Made by a program: the position numbers and the translations under genes
Shown here: piece by piece, positions 25,480-38,475 of the stretch
How the letters are laid out: each line of letters starts with the position of its first letter
Numbering within the stretch: the first letter of the stretch is position 1
From: Litoditis marina
Lineage: Eukaryota > Nematoda > Chromadorea > Rhabditida > Rhabditidae
Direction of reading: 5' to 3'
Length of the DNA: 64,000 bases
NCBI GenBank assembly: GCA_964036275.1
Contig: OZ038440.1
Span: 8,655,690 to 8,719,689 of the forward strand
The notes under the pieces: generated by a model
What the model was told of the DNA's origin: nothing
Database searches by the model: none
Seen by the model: the letters and a program-made list of their open reading frames with translations, nothing else

Positions 25480-28400
25480 TTAAGAGTACGCAGGCAGATA
25501 TTCTAGGTTAGGAGGAGGGATATTGGGACAGAAGGCGAGGAACCGGTAAAAATCAAAAGATTCATAGGTCGGAAAACCAGGAGATACACCAGGAGACGAA
25601 CCAGGAGATATACCGGCACCTGCTACCGGTTCGCTCTTGCCAATTGCGGGGAATGCAACCGGATCCGGCCAATTTCGTCGACATTGCGGACAAGTTGAAT
25701 TGGTGGACAGCCAGGTGCGAATACACTGAAACGATGGATTCAATAGAAGAAAACTAATGTAATAGAAAAACTATTTAAATCATTTTTCGAATTATGTTCT
25801 AATTACTCTCGGACAGGATATAATCTTTTCAACTCAGTATTAGTGTTCCTTCGAGCTTCTGAATTTATTTGTGATTCAATGAAAATTTCATTCTATTCTA
25901 TCAGAACCTAAACATCTCCACCCACCTGACTGTGATACGAATCACTGCACCGTGGACAATCCATGACGTTATTCCGATTTCCCATGGCTTCCAGACAGAT
26001 TTTACACTCCGGGTAGAAGTTGTTGACGGAGGGCTGTAAATTACTGAATTTAGTTTTAAATTATCGAACGACAGGCGGTTTTTCGTGAAATCAACCAATA
26101 AACTGGTGTTATACTCATTTGAACAGAAATATTTGTTGTCATTGAGACGTTTTGGATGTTATTGTGGGAGTATGTGCTCAGTTGAAGGGGACAAGGCGAC
26201 CCTCTGAAAAATGCACCAAAATTGTCTTGAATCAGGGTCGAAACTATTTTGAGTGCCCTAAGTAAGTAAGTAACCTCTCACTGACCACGACCAGTACCGA
26301 ACGAAGTTATGCTTAGTCACAAACGTGAGGTTTCTACCTGTCTCCACTGAAGCCTATCTGCGCATCGGTACTGGGACCAATCAGACCGACCCTGCCCGAT
26401 TTCCCTCTCAACCGACACCTGTAAACAACACTACGTACACAGTTCGCTCAGAGAAAATCTGGTCAGTGTCAATACTGCATATGTTTGTAGTTTGTAGTGG
26501 ACTACCTTACAGTTTTCAACTGTTTTTCGAAATAGGTTGAAATAGAAGAAGAAGGAAATGAAAAATGAAAAAGAAAAAATAAGACCCAGCAGCGTTTTTG
26601 CTCACTTCAGATTTTCTTTAGAATCCATTAATTGAGATCAAAGTTCAATTGTTGTTCAATTCAGTTGCTCACAGTCAAAATTGTTCATGCTCAGCAGATC
26701 TATTTTTGATCTCTCCATTCTCGTGACACTCTAGTTTAGTTTTCAGTTTGGTGATTACGGTATCAGGGCACAAACCTCAGAGACATACTGATTTCCAGTT
26801 TGTATTGCTTGTATAGGTTTTTTCCGAAAACCGACGTTTATATCGAGAATAACCTGAAAGAAACAATTTTTCTTACGGTTCTTACGGTTCACTTTTGTAT
26901 ACAAACCATATGTTTTCTATATGTTTTTATTTATAATTGAAACCCATTTCACAAGGTTCGCTGACTGTGAAGTAAGCGTATGCAGTGTATGTTGTTCTGG
27001 CGGCGTAGCAAACCGTCCAATCTCATGAGAAGTTCATATGCGTTTCTCATGAGATACCTCAAAAGCTACTCGTGAACTCTTAATGTTGTAGCATAGCAAT
27101 CAATAGAATCTCATGCGAAACTCGTGCTTATAGCTCATGAGGCAGTCTCATGAACTTTTGTGAGTTTGTAGTTTGATCATTAGCTTTTCTGTTACAATTC
27201 GTGAACTATGACGTCTATCGGAAACGAAATAAAACGATGATTTTGTCACTCCTTTACGCAGCCCAAGCCTTCAAATTAACTTAATAGCCTCTTCGTGAGA
27301 AAGTTCCATACCGTACTGATGAAAAAAATTATTCTAATGGAAATTCAATTCAAACTAATCTAATTTACCTTTTTCCTATTCGATGTTCTCGTCTTTCTCT
27401 TCGGCTGCTGCTCCGGAATAGCATACTTCGCTTCCATTGCATCCTTTTCTCTGACCAAAGGGACAACTAAAATTTTATAATTAGACTTTTAGTTGATATC
27501 TTTGATAAATTTTCCGGTCGATTATTTTGTTTTCCAACGAATAAAGATGTTTTCCGAACTTTCAGCCGGTCTGATTGCTTTTTTCAGATCACAAACTTTC
27601 TTTGTTGACTACTGAACGGTTTTTGGTCCATCGGTACAAAATGAAGTATGAACTCTTCCCTATCAATTCTGTTCTGAACAAAAGTATGTTTGCACTCTCG
27701 AATCTAGAAGAAATTCGTTCGCATCTGGAGGAATAGAGAGGTTCTGTCAGAAAGACTTGTTGGTGGTCAATTGATGAAACTCCCCGTTTTCAATATCAAC
27801 CGGAAGGGAGACCGATCGGTTGGGTTTCGGGGGTGGAAGAACGGGTCGGTATTTTCTCTCAGCTGGGAGGGTACTGCGAGGTGGTGCCGGCACCTCGACT
27901 GGCATCCTCTCTTCCTCATGGACTTCACTGGAGACCGACACCGGGAGCGGCTCTTGAACCCAAAGTATTGTTATGGCCATTTAGGGAAATTTCAATAGTA
28001 AACTTACTTTTATGTCCGAGCACAAAGTGTAAATGTAAACACAAAGATGTATCAAGCAAGAGCTGATTTGAATTCGAGGATGAACAATAATGTTTTTCGA
28101 TTGAATGTTAATTTTATTGTTTATTATAACAAATGCAAATTTTCGACCCATTGACTTAGGCAACTCAAAAACTATTGAACTTGTCTTTTATTGCAGCACA
28201 GAAACTGCTTCGCGTCTTGGGCAATCGAAATGACCGAAAATGAACATTAGGCGGCGTAGCGAAACCACTCAATCTCATGAGAGCCTAACGTAATTTTCTC
28301 ATGAGAATCTCATGAACACCTCATGAGATTCTCGTGAACTACTAATGATGATACATAGTAATCAATAGAATCTCATGAGAAGGTCGTGAGGTATTGCTCA

Positions 28401-30133
28401 TGACGTATTCCACGTACCAGCTGATTGTAATTCCGTTTTCGTCGATTGTTCCTTTTTCTTGCTACTTTTAGAAAAGTTCTCAATATCCTTCTTCTCCAAT
28501 TTTGATTTTGCTGCACATTTAAGATACTGAAAATGGAGCGAAATGAGTACAATAACTCATCCATATTGCAATCTATTCACGCGTTGAGAAAGCTCAACGA
28601 AAGTTGATCACGTAAGATTACATACTACATGTAATCATTCGATAACCTTTACACAGGCCGCCAGAAGCTTATAGTGGGTGCCAAGTTTATAAAATTCTGT
28701 CTCTTGGAAATTATGTATTGCAACTCCAAAAATCCTAACATACAATTTTGATATGACAATTTGATCGTGTTACCAGCACTCATCTTTCTACAATCTTTCT
28801 ACAAAACTATAGCAGTCCACATTTTGAGACAATTTTAGTTTCTAACTGTGGAGAAGCAATGATTTCTCATGTTACCCCCCCCCCCCCCCATTTTTTTTCT
28901 AATACACTGTCCTGTTCTAATGTTCAACGTGACGACTAACCAGCGATTCTTCGTTGGTGACGGAGAATTCGTAGATTTCTCGGAGATGGGCAAAACATCC
29001 CTTCCTCGGACAGATTCCATCCTGAATTACAGAATGATCTTGGGAAGTACTTCAGAGCATCAGGTTTCGACCTATTTGTCTGCTCATTCAGCGATAGAAC
29101 CAATAATACAACTATCGTTCAGCTCGTACTTATCAAAAAATGGAGTGGGTAAAACTCATATCGCTCTCGAATTTTCTAACGATTGTGAGCAAAACAGACA
29201 CAGCAGTTCTCTTTCAGCTCAATTAGGTTTTAATTCTAAAATGTCACGTTCTTGAAAAAAATCCAGTTTTCAAGATCATGACATTTCAGAATCAGAGCCT
29301 AACTCAAACGAGGGGAGTAACTGGATAGCAAAAAAAACAAAGTTTTTTATCAAAAAATCAGCTTGATAGTAGACAAAGTACCTTGTATTCCCGTTTCTTG
29401 TGTAGCCCCTGCCTTGCCAAACTCTCCTGCAGGCATTTCTTATGGACAGACAAGTGGCAGTCTTCTATGCAACTAACCTGTAAACAACTAATAGACATTG
29501 ACTATTTTTTTTTCAATCTGTAAAATAACAGGATGGGAGGAAGATAAACTGAGATATAGTTCACACCATTCCTACTGAGACGCCTACAGTAACCCTACAA
29601 ACTTTCTAAAGGTTGTTGTGAGATAACAAACTTTCCAAAGGGTGTTGTCAGAAAATTCAGTTCACGAAAAATTCTCGTATATTTACTGTATCTGAGAACG
29701 ACACCGAGGTACGAAAATTCTCAACCTTTCCGTGAGTGAGGAAAACAGCTTCGAAGATTCGAGATCCTACTATAGGAGTCTCAGTAGAAATGAGAAAGAC
29801 GATAATCCCAGGGACTGTCGGTATCGAAAAGCAGACCTATACGGTACATTTCACCCAGCCGCGCTGTGTTTTTAGTTTGATCTCACTGTTTATTAGTCAA
29901 AACTCGAAACTTTGCGAAGTGTACGCAGATAAAACAGTATCTCTCCATTTGGTCGCTACCTATATTCTCAACCGACCTTGTAGTAGACCTCCTCCATTGG
30001 TTGAATACCAGTCGGACACAGATCACATCTAATAGGGTCTGGTTTCACAACTTCGGGCGGAGGAGAAGGGTTGTTGACAGCCGTCGCCACAACTTCCTTC
30101 TCAGGAACAGCCGCTGCAGCGATCAGATCGGTA
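25480..30133 (-). CDS. Zinc-finger/RING-type protein, probable E3 ligase (C-terminal part, 7 exons)
   Basis: Exons, 5' to 3' on the minus strand: 29977-30133, 29382-29477, 28941-29021, 28418-28526, 27369-27466, 25926-26033, 25480-25725; all internal phases agree. An N-terminal Cys/His cluster starts RCDLCPTGIQPMEEVYYK and continues SCIEDCHLSVHKKCLQ and GICPRKGCFAHLREIYEF, a zinc-binding fold of unclear type. After a Lys-rich linker comes a RING-like finger: PECKICLEAMGNRNNV, CPRCSDSYHSQCIRTWL, TCPQCRRNWPD. The tail is Gly/Pro/Ser-rich. RING proteins usually bring an E2 enzyme to substrates for ubiquitination; that is inference here. The first listed exon starts in mid-codon, so a 5' exon is missing from the model, and the gene at 30,587-33,028 may be its N-terminal half. 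Confidence 0.68.
26034..27368. other. Long intron of the RING gene
   Basis: Intron of about 1.3 kb. It contains short fragments of the GATCAAACTACAA family (around 26,485-26,505 and 27,165-27,240) and a CTCATGAG repeat at 26,995-27,165. The minus-strand sequence near 26,825-26,852 follows a good acceptor but has no donor, so I do not call an exon. Confidence 0.45.
26995..27165. repeat. CTCATGAG-rich dispersed repeat, copy 1
   Basis: Begins GGCGGCGTAGCAAACCG and contains repeated TCTCATGAGA and CTCATGAGGC palindromes, with the block GTAGCATAGCAATCAATAGA near its centre. The same order is found at 28,250-28,410. Confidence 0.65.
27747..27966 (-). CDS. Candidate alternative or cassette exon with a proline-rich motif
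   Basis: Open frame ending in TGA within the intron between exons 28418-28526 and 27369-27466 of the RING gene. It reads EPLPVSVSSEVHEEERMPVE, then PAPPRSTLPAERKYRPVLPP and PKPNRSVSLP. The acceptor (TTCAAG) gives the right phase to join from 28,418 (codon G|AG), but no good donor returns to the RING exons. If used, it would replace the RING by a proline-rich, SH3-ligand-like tail. Transcript data are needed to choose. Confidence 0.35.
28250..28410. repeat. CTCATGAG-rich dispersed repeat, copy 2
   Basis: Begins GGCGGCGTAGCGAAACCAC, has several CTCATGAGA palindromes and the shared block ATACATAGTAATCAATAGA. It stops a few bases short of the exon at 28,418-28,526 of the RING gene. Confidence 0.65.
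28676..28712 (-). mobile_element. tRNA-box element, 3' end fragment
   Basis: Only the last 40 bases of the family remain: on the minus strand GAGACAGAATTTTATAAAC followed by TTGGCACCCACTATA. The tRNA-like boxes are absent. Confidence 0.6.
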
Positions 30134-30586
30134 CTGCAATGAGAAATAAATAGCCTAATCAACTTGAATCAACTTTACAACTTTTTTCTTTGTCATTTAA
30201 GAACTTTGTACGAGTTCGAATTTGTCCGTTTCTGCTTTCCCAATTTCAATGCTCTATTTTTCTGTTACATTGGAATTAGTAGTTCAGAGACAAAGTATAC
30301 TCAACTAATAATTCTTTGAAGTTTGAACGGAAAATGACAAACGTGAGCCGAGAGGCAACGGAATCTAACTACAAACATCCGATAATAGAACAGCCTACAC
30401 CAAATAGGCTTTCTTTAGAAAGAAATCTGCGGCCGTATTCACTAAGCTCAAATTTACGGGTAATTTTTAATTACATGTTTCAATGGTTTGTTGTTGTTCC
30501 AGTCGAACTAAGCTACAAATTTCAGAAATATACGGACAAATTCCAAGTTCATCATATTATAGAGAATCAGTGTCAGGAGAAATCGC
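30134..30586. other. Gap between the RING gene exons and the upstream gene
   Basis: About 450 bases. It holds a degenerate GATCAAAC-family repeat (30,300-30,420). A missing exon of the RING gene might be here, because the exon at 29,977-30,133 needs a preceding exon ending after two codon bases, but I could not identify one. Confidence 0.4.
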
Positions 30587-33028
30587 TCAAACATGTACAA
30601 CGGTTACTGGAATAGTCGAGCCACAAACCTTGACATCTTCAATTTTCTCCACTCCATACACCCTTATGTCACAGGCAACGGGGAGGTCGATCAGGGATAG
30701 TCCTTCAGAATTCTCCAAAGTGGACTTATCATCGATTAGGAGGAGTCTGGCCTCATTTTCATACATTCCACAGGTTCCGACCGGCTCTGCGAGCACCAAA
30801 CCCCTGAAATTCTTTTTTTTTATATCGGAAGAAGGGGGGATTGCTTTCGAATGCAAAACATGCTGCTTCCAAATGCAACCTGGTGACATCTCAAATAAAA
30901 TCAAAATCTTTCTACCTAACCAGAAAAACGAATTCTGTTGTATTGGCCAGGTTGCATTTGAAAGCAACCAATAGTTTTGTATAATTCCGGTCGTTCCCAC
31001 TGGGATTTGGCAGCGTGACAATAAACAATTCCATGCGGATTTTCACCACTTTGTCGTTTTTCAAAAAACTGCAAATCTCTGTTAGCGGTGGTTCAGTTAC
31101 ACAGAAAAAGAAATAATCGGAAAAATCAGATACCAGTTGAGCGTAAGGATTGAACTTTTGTGTCATTTTTCTGAAATAGAACTGATTTTCGTACAACTTA
31201 ACATCAGAAAATATATGCTTTCAGATTGACGAAAGCTAATTATTGAATGTGACTAAAACAGAAGTTGTAAGGAGGTTAAATGGTTAACTAAAAAAACGAG
31301 ACCCTCACTTTCCAGTAAATCCGACAATCGTGCACAGAAGGTACGATTCCTTGCTCTGTTTCACATTCGCACGTCCACATTTCAAAATACGTCTATCGTC
31401 TCCGCTCAACTTCTTGAACACCTTTTCTTGACAGAGAGAGGACTGAAAATATAAAATGTATACATACAGGGCATAAATGATGAACTGTGAAAAACTGGTT
31501 TCACGCGGAATACGAACGCGGAGTTATGCGTCTCGAAACCGCAGATACTATCCATTTGGCCACCACATTTAAAAGCCCGACATGGCACCAGCGACGACTA
31601 TAGTCGCTAGCGCAAAATGGAATATAGTTCACATCCTTGGTACTGAGACATCTACAGTATATATTTAATCATTCCAACGACTGATTTGTATCTCAAACTT
31701 GTCGAAACTTCTTTGTTAATATTTCGAAACAGGGCATCAGAACGAAATGCAGAAGTTTCAACTTTTCCGATAATATTTCAACATTTTCGATAATGGACCC
31801 TAATTTAAACGGAAGGTTAATTTTGTAGGCGTAGTGTGAAATTCTCGGCAGGTATGGAAAATACACAATTGTCCCAAACAAAGAGACCACAATTTCCAAA
31901 TCGATGTATCTCGACATATCCATAAAACTTATTCACTAATTACAATTAATTTGCGAAAATTGAAACGTGGCATTTTGCATAATTGAGAGAGAAAAAACTA
32001 GACACCCGTTAATTAACGCCAAATCATTTTAAATGATTTAAAGTTCTTCTCTTTTCGTAACGGAGAGGAATGAAACTGGATGAAATTTACCTTGGTAATT
32101 GGTCGGGCAGGTAGAAGCAGCCTACGATTCTCCGGCAACTGTCTATTCTGAAAACAATGTATTATGAAAAGCTCGTTTATAAGAATAAAATTAGTCGTTC
32201 AATATGAAGTTCAATATAAAGTTCAATATAGTTCAAGTCGGTTTCACATAGTTTCTCATAGTGTTCGCTATCATAGTCATAGATCATACGGATAAAGTCA
32301 ACTAGTTTTATCATTAACTAACGGAAAACTCAACCTTAAACCTATACGCGGTGATATAAGTAATTAAACTCGATTGTAGTTTGATCTCGTTTCTTTTCGG
32401 TCGGCATTGGTGGTTCATGGCGAAGATCAAACTACGACGATTATTCTGATCCTTATTCGTAAACAGTGAACTGTTCAAGTTAATCTTCTATTGGATCCAG
32501 TTTTAATTGACACATACAGTACCTACTACCGCTGTGTTCTTAGTTGGATGTGACTGACTCAGAACTCAAACGTTTCTGCTAAACATCCAGAACCCTACTA
32601 CAACTCAGATTCAGCATAATTGAGTGGTTTTGTTGTTTAAGAACTCAGATGAACTTACTTCCTTCCCTGGTGTCACCCCTTGAGAGGAATTATTGACATA
32701 AACTGCTCGCGTAGCATTGCCAGCTATAAATAAACGTGCATTATTGAAATGAAACTTTCAGGAACATCCGTTTTTTTTTTACTTTCTACCGAACTCTTAC
32801 AAAACTCATTTTCGTTTTTTCCGTGAAACCGCACAGATGTATTCATAAAACACATTGTCAATCTTGAAGATTTTCGTGGAGTTGAAAGAGTTTCGCGCTG
32901 TAACATAAAAATTAATAGCGTGATCGAGAATTTGGTAGCTGAAAACTGAAAACCAGCATCTTAGTATCAACAAGGAGAAAGGCAAGGAGTTAAGTCAACT
33001 TACCACTATCGAAAGATATCCGCATCAT
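30587..33028 (-). CDS. Unrecognised gene, possibly the N-terminal half of the RING gene (7 exons, one junction unresolved)
   Basis: Exons, 5' to 3' on the minus strand: 33004-33028 (ATG), 32835-32897, 32659-32723, 32091-32147, 31309-31442, 31001-31170, and 30587-30803 (or ending at the donor at 30,630). The first six join in phase and give a soluble protein starting MMRISFDSARNSFNSTKIF and including RRILKCGRANVKQSKESYLL and DKVVKIRMELFIVTLPNPS. The last exon has a good frame (CGMYENEARLLLIDDKS, LIDLPVACDIRVYGVEKI) but does not join in phase to the exon at 31,001. An inverted-repeat insertion lies between them. Either a small exon is missed or the gene is broken. No family recognised. Confidence 0.5.
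30864..30966. repeat. Small inverted repeat between two exons
   Basis: TGCTTCCAAATGCAACCTGG at the left is repeated inverted as CCAGGTTGCATTTGAAAGCA at the right, with about 60 bases between. It looks like a MITE or foldback insertion in the intron where the reading phase is lost. Confidence 0.55.
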
Positions 33029-34374
33029 GACGGTGGACTGAAAAGGGAATATGTTATGATCGGAAAACGGCTTAAGTATTATGCAATTCGGGATGTTAGG
33101 ATACGGTCCAATTTAGTTTAAGGACCATCGTAAGATTTTATTTCAACTTGCAAGATATGAGAGTTTTCTACGATTTTCGGGAGTGTGCCGAAAATTTTAG
33201 ATTCCAGTTAGGCAGATTCTCAAAGTGAAAAACACTAATTGAAAGGTCACAATATGAAACTATAGAAACTTAAAGGGGGGTAGAAAAGAAAATTTATCTG
33301 AAAGAGCTGGTTAAGAGAAACTGATACGCATTTTTTTTACTCAAACTAACACTGATAGTGTAACATATGTTTGACTCTTAGTCGAATTAGAAAACCAAGC
33401 AACTCATAAGTAAATACACTTGTTTCATCCGTGATTTCCTAATACCAAATTTGTTTTATGAAAATGAAAACTCACATCACCGCACATTTTTAAGACAGGA
33501 CGAAGTGGTCAACACAGTTGAAATATGGGCGGTGTGCAGCGAAACCGAAAGGACTATAAGAATGCACAAATACACAAAATGCAATTATAATTGTAATGCA
33601 CAAAACACTAGGTCGTGACACCGTGTCACAACATTATAAATACCTTTAGTGGGTTTCCGATCCCGCGGGTAACAATACTACTCATACTTCTCACAAGAAC
33701 CGACGCTTATGTAATTGGACTATCTTTCGACACTCGACACTCTGACACAAGCTAATTATACTTTTCGCGACTTTCACATTTTAATAACAGCTGGGCAGCT
33801 GTGGGAGAACTATACAGTACGTGTATCATGAATTTACATTATTACATTATTACAGTATACACATTGTATCATGAATTCATTGAGACAATTCGAATGAAAA
33901 TACAATTAACAAGCTTCGAAATGCTTGCTCAGATGTTGTTAGAATTTGGAGGCTTGACTTTCAAATTAAAGAAAAACTGAGAATTTCGAACGAACGCTTG
34001 GAAAAGGGTACATTCGGATTTTCATAGGTGTGTTTGTAGTTTGATCTTGCCGAATTTCTGTGACGATTTGTTTGTACTTGTTCACTTGTCCAAAGCACGC
34101 CTATATGTTGTATGTAACCCTCGCTGTGTTTTTAGTTTTCACCCGTTGTTTCTCGGTTCGAATCGGTGAATTACAGCGTGTATAGAGATCAAACTACAAA
34201 AAATATACTTCCATACCTTATATAGAAGGGATATGTGATTTGTGGTTTGAAAAGAATTTCTTAGTTCGCTAAGAAATTCATCGTTTGATATTGGCACCTA
34301 CTTGTCGTAGTACCAAAAAAAGAAGGGAGTGAGTTGATGTGAAATAACAACCTTCAAGTTACTATAGCACCGAA
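33029..34374. other. Intergenic region with hairpin repeats
   Basis: Upstream region of the minus-strand gene ending at 33,028. No other gene is supported. A well-preserved GATCAAACTACAA-family hairpin spans about 34,028-34,205. Confidence 0.5.
34028..34205. repeat. GATCAAACTACAA hairpin family, example copy
   Basis: TGTTTGTAGTTTGATC near the left end and GATCAAACTACAAAAA at the right end form a stem around a region with TTCGGTTCGAATCGGTGAA. Copies or fragments recur at about 10,200, 11,490, 16,700, 24,460, 29,830, 32,370, 44,900, 57,310, 57,870, 58,510, 61,290 and 62,820. Confidence 0.65.
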
Positions 34375-34548
34375 CAGAACTAAACTAAACTCCGGTTACC
34401 GTACAAACTTACGGTAAAACCCACATTATTGTCTCAGAAAAACAGGTTTTTTAATCATAGGTCACTAACCGCTTACCTACTGGAGTGATCTGAAAAATAG
34501 GTTAGCGAAAACCGGTAAGGTTGCCAGAATAACCCGGCTGGACATAGA
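34375..34548. mobile_element. GGTTACC-rich MITE, degenerate fragment
   Basis: Contains CTCCGGTTACCGTACAAAC, ACGGTAAAACCCACATTATT and CTAACCGCTTACCTACTGG in the same order as the right two-thirds of the element at 57,033-57,288. The left end is missing. Confidence 0.6.
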
Positions 34549-34782
34549 AGTAATCTCAATGTGATCTCTTTTCTGTTCATAATGTCACGATTCGTAATAC
34601 GAAGTCAGTACAGAGAAGAATTGATGTTATTATGAAATTTGAGTATTTATTTGAGATCCAGATGGTTGCATGAAGTCTTCACGTATTCCAAAACAAATAC
34701 AATACAAAAAAGTTGACAGTGATCCATAAACCTATTAGTAATAACAAGAATAACAATCGTCTTCGTCTAAGTTGGATGAACT

Positions 34783-34993
34783 ATACATGTAACCGGGTTT
34801 TCGGTAACCCCTTTCTCAGGTGGTAACCGAAACGGAAGCGGACCTGTTTTTTAATGCGAAATGTGATTTTCATCGTTATTTTGTACGGTAACCGAAACTT
34901 AGTTTTAGGTTACATACCGGTTACCTGTGAGGTAACCTGAAAAAAGAGGTGACTAAAAACCGGGTAGGTTACCGAAAAACTCGGTTACATATA
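34783..34993. mobile_element. GGTTACC-rich MITE, copy with both ends
   Basis: Left end ATGTAACCGGGTTTTCGGTA and right end, inverted, ATGTAACCGAGTTTTTCGGT make terminal inverted repeats of 25 bp or more. The interior repeats GGTAACC and its complement many times, so the strand can fold on itself. About 211 bp. Confidence 0.75.
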
Positions 34994-35224
34994 GAATTGG
35001 CCCGGGAAATTACGTTAAATCAAAAATCCGTCGTTGATGAGGGATACTGGTTACTGTAGATAAGAACTGAAAACCGATGGGAAAAGCATATCCGACGAGT
35101 AATGATATTGTTATTGTTTGGTACTATTATCAATAATAATATTATTAACTAATTATATTTATTATATAGTGAATTTCTAGATTCGCAGGCTATGTAAAGA
35201 CTTCAATGCTTTTCTACGAAGCAA
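34994..35224. other. AT-rich spacer
   Basis: Nothing recognised; very AT-rich around 35,110-35,175. Confidence 0.4.
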
Positions 35225-36285
35225 TTTCAAACTGCCTTGAGTACGTATGCTACAAGATCCCGGCACCTTCAGCCCATCCTGCGTTTCTCGCTCTGCCTCA
35301 CTATTTCTCACTTTTCAGGGGTGCTCGCTCAGCTCGGAATTATGCAGAAATTCGTCACAGGTGCACACTTCGCTCAAACAACCAAGATGTTTGCACATTT
35401 TTCTTCGTAATACGGAATATGGACCCAACATGAATACGTGCAGACTAAATCAAACATCTACGTATACTACTGTTCATTCTTACATGGGCTCCCACAGTAG
35501 GTCTTCAATAATTTGAAGAAGAGGTTGTATCGGATAAGCCGATGAACGAACTGAAACGAACATGGAAAGCTCAAAATCCTCCTATTTAACCTTTTCAAAA
35601 ACTGAGTTAAACTAGAAGTTTTCTACTTTCGGAGTTCGCGTGAAAATGATTTGTGAATATCGAGAAGTTATACAAGAAAAATCTTTCGTTTGTTTTTCCA
35701 TCATCTATCAATCACAAATAATGGGTGATAATTTGAATAAGGCAGAACAAGTTCATCGACGCTCGTTATCAAAGAGTAATTAGTGTGTAATAGGTGTGCA
35801 TGCGAGTAACAATGACCAATGGCATGTTAGAACGGCTAGTTACCATGTTATAGGCGTGAAGAACCGAAAACAAGTCACCCCAATTAGTGAATTGGGCGGA
35901 GCAATGTCACGTACAAATGATTAACTTAACTATACATCACTATTGTCCAATGTCTCTCTCAAAGCCTACTTCCAATCTTTCTCAATCATTGGGGTTTCCA
36001 TCTATCTCTAGTCCTCTTCAGGGCGTGGATGGACCCTCTTCTTCTTTTTTCAATTCTTCGACTTTCTCTCTCTTCTCTTACACAGCTCAAACTCCTCTCC
36101 CATCTAACTCAGCTGCCTCCTCTACTCTTGGTAGCACTGGCTCACTTTTTTTCAGTGATTCATGCAAATATCCAGGAAAATGGTTGACGTACTTTGAAGA
36201 AAAATATAATAAAATGTTTTGGAATGTCTGCAGACCTCTGATCAAAGACTAATCTGCGCAGCGCTCCGCGCTGCGCCCGATACTC
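35225..36285 (+). repeat. Duplicated segment, long copy
   Basis: Two blocks, about 35,247-35,320 and 36,023-36,265, recur close together at 44,916-44,985 and 45,034-45,275. The second block reads GGCGTGGATGGACCCTCTTC and ends in TCAAAGACTAATCTGCGCAG with a GC hairpin. The 121-residue frame here (containing SSTFSLFSYTAQTPLPSNS) is not a recognised protein. Probably fragments of a mobile element; the 45-kb copy is an internally deleted version. Confidence 0.6.
36255..36280. repeat. GC-rich hairpin
   Basis: GCGCAGCGCTCCGCGCTGCGC is a near-perfect hairpin in AT-rich surroundings. Related hairpins are at 47,194-47,222 and, inverted, at 48,162-48,192. Such hairpins occur near the 3' ends of Helitrons, but no CTRR end was confirmed. 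Confidence 0.55.
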
Positions 36286-37134
<849 letters not shown>

Positions 37135-38474
37135 TCTATTCTCCACTGTTTGCAGCCGCAATTCTGCCCCGTGTTGTCCCGACCTGGTCGTACCGCCGTA
37201 CGTCTCGCTCCCGACTAGCCGGCATTTGGCCAGACCCGCCCCTCGCACATACACCCACATGGTTGGTTTATGGTTTTGTATAGTTTTTGTCTTGATAGAC
37301 CTACGGTCATGCTTTTTCACTTGAAAGATGGGTCCTATTCTGAGGGAATTTCTTGGATTTCCTATTCAAACACACGTCTTTTCACCAGTCCCAATTCATC
37401 CCAATTTCATTTCTATAGGATTGATCAGTATACTTGGAACAGAGTATGAATGGTTTGTATTCTCCCTTTTCAGCAAGGTCCGCTGCTCAGGCCTTCTGGC
37501 GTGGTCTACTGTACCTGCTACCGGAGGTCTTCTGTGTTCCGGAGGTTGGTGTTTATATGCTTATCCACGCGTCGATATCTGGGTTCTTCATATTTTGCTG
37601 TACCATAAGGCGAGAAAGAATAGGTGAATAACGATGCAATATCTTGGTATAGTCGCCAGATTTGTAGTGAATTTCTGTGTGCCTTGCTAGAGCAGAGTAG
37701 AACCTATGTTTGAAACAGTGGATTAGTTTGCAAATGGTTTTCTATGCAGAACTTTTGGTGGGTATAACAGTAAACTATCAATTTCAGGTGACATGTTGGT
37801 TCCATTTTGGCAGTACTTCTCTTGTCTCCAATAAAGACCGTGGACTGTCGTCTTAATCTTTCGCGTTTTGAAGTGAATAAGAATTTAACAGAGTGAGTTG
37901 GATTCTTCAATCTATCGTATTCATAGTAACACCATGTTACACTTTCATGAGGTCTAATTGAAACCCTTTCTTGGACTTCCGCAAAAAAATCGGAAAAATC
38001 TCCTTCGTCGAATATTCTTACTGGTGTATGGATCCATTGCTGTAGGGGCTGGTGCTCTGTCGTGCACTTCTGGTCCGCGCTTCCGCTGGATGTAGCCGGT
38101 TACCTGCACTTCACGCGAGATACTAAGGTAATGGTTATACCTAATTGATGGTACGAGTCCGTTTCGAGTTTTGGACCGTTCCGGAAGGATTTAAGGGCGT
38201 GTTTTTGACGACTCCTGATCTCAAACTTTTGATTCTTGACATTTACCAGGGTTTTCTGCGTGGTAGACAGTTTCAGTGATCTAGTTCAGTCCTCACAAAC
38301 GTTTCTTTAACAGACCGCGTGTCTTCTCTTGTATAGATGTTTCTCACCTATCTTTTCCCATTTTCCAGATTTCATTGGACGGTGTCTTTGAGAAGTACCC
38401 TGTAGGCGAAGCTGTCCACGTAATGTCCTCGTGCTCGGCTCCAAGTTTGACTGAGACTCGTCGCTGTATCGCTT
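37135..38474 (+). other. Exon-like pieces of a possible plus-strand gene
   Basis: Three or four pieces have acceptor, open frame and donor but no phase-consistent chain. One is GC-rich, 37,156-37,260 (PDLVVPPYVSLPTSRHLARP). The next, 37,473-37,623, reads AQAFWRGLLYLLPEVFCVPE and FCCTIRRERI before GTGAAT. A piece ending at 38,127 contains FW, SALPLDVAGYLHFTRDTK and joins in phase to 38,371-38,475, ISLDGVFEKYPVGEAVHVMS, which ends in TAG. No family recognised. It may be a real but mis-modelled gene or a pseudogene. Confidence 0.35.
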
Positions 38475-38475
38475 A

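Noticed and set aside
35887..36252. 121-residue Ser-rich protein
   Set aside because: The same segment recurs at 45.0-45.2 kb with a shifted frame, so it is repeat sequence rather than a gene.
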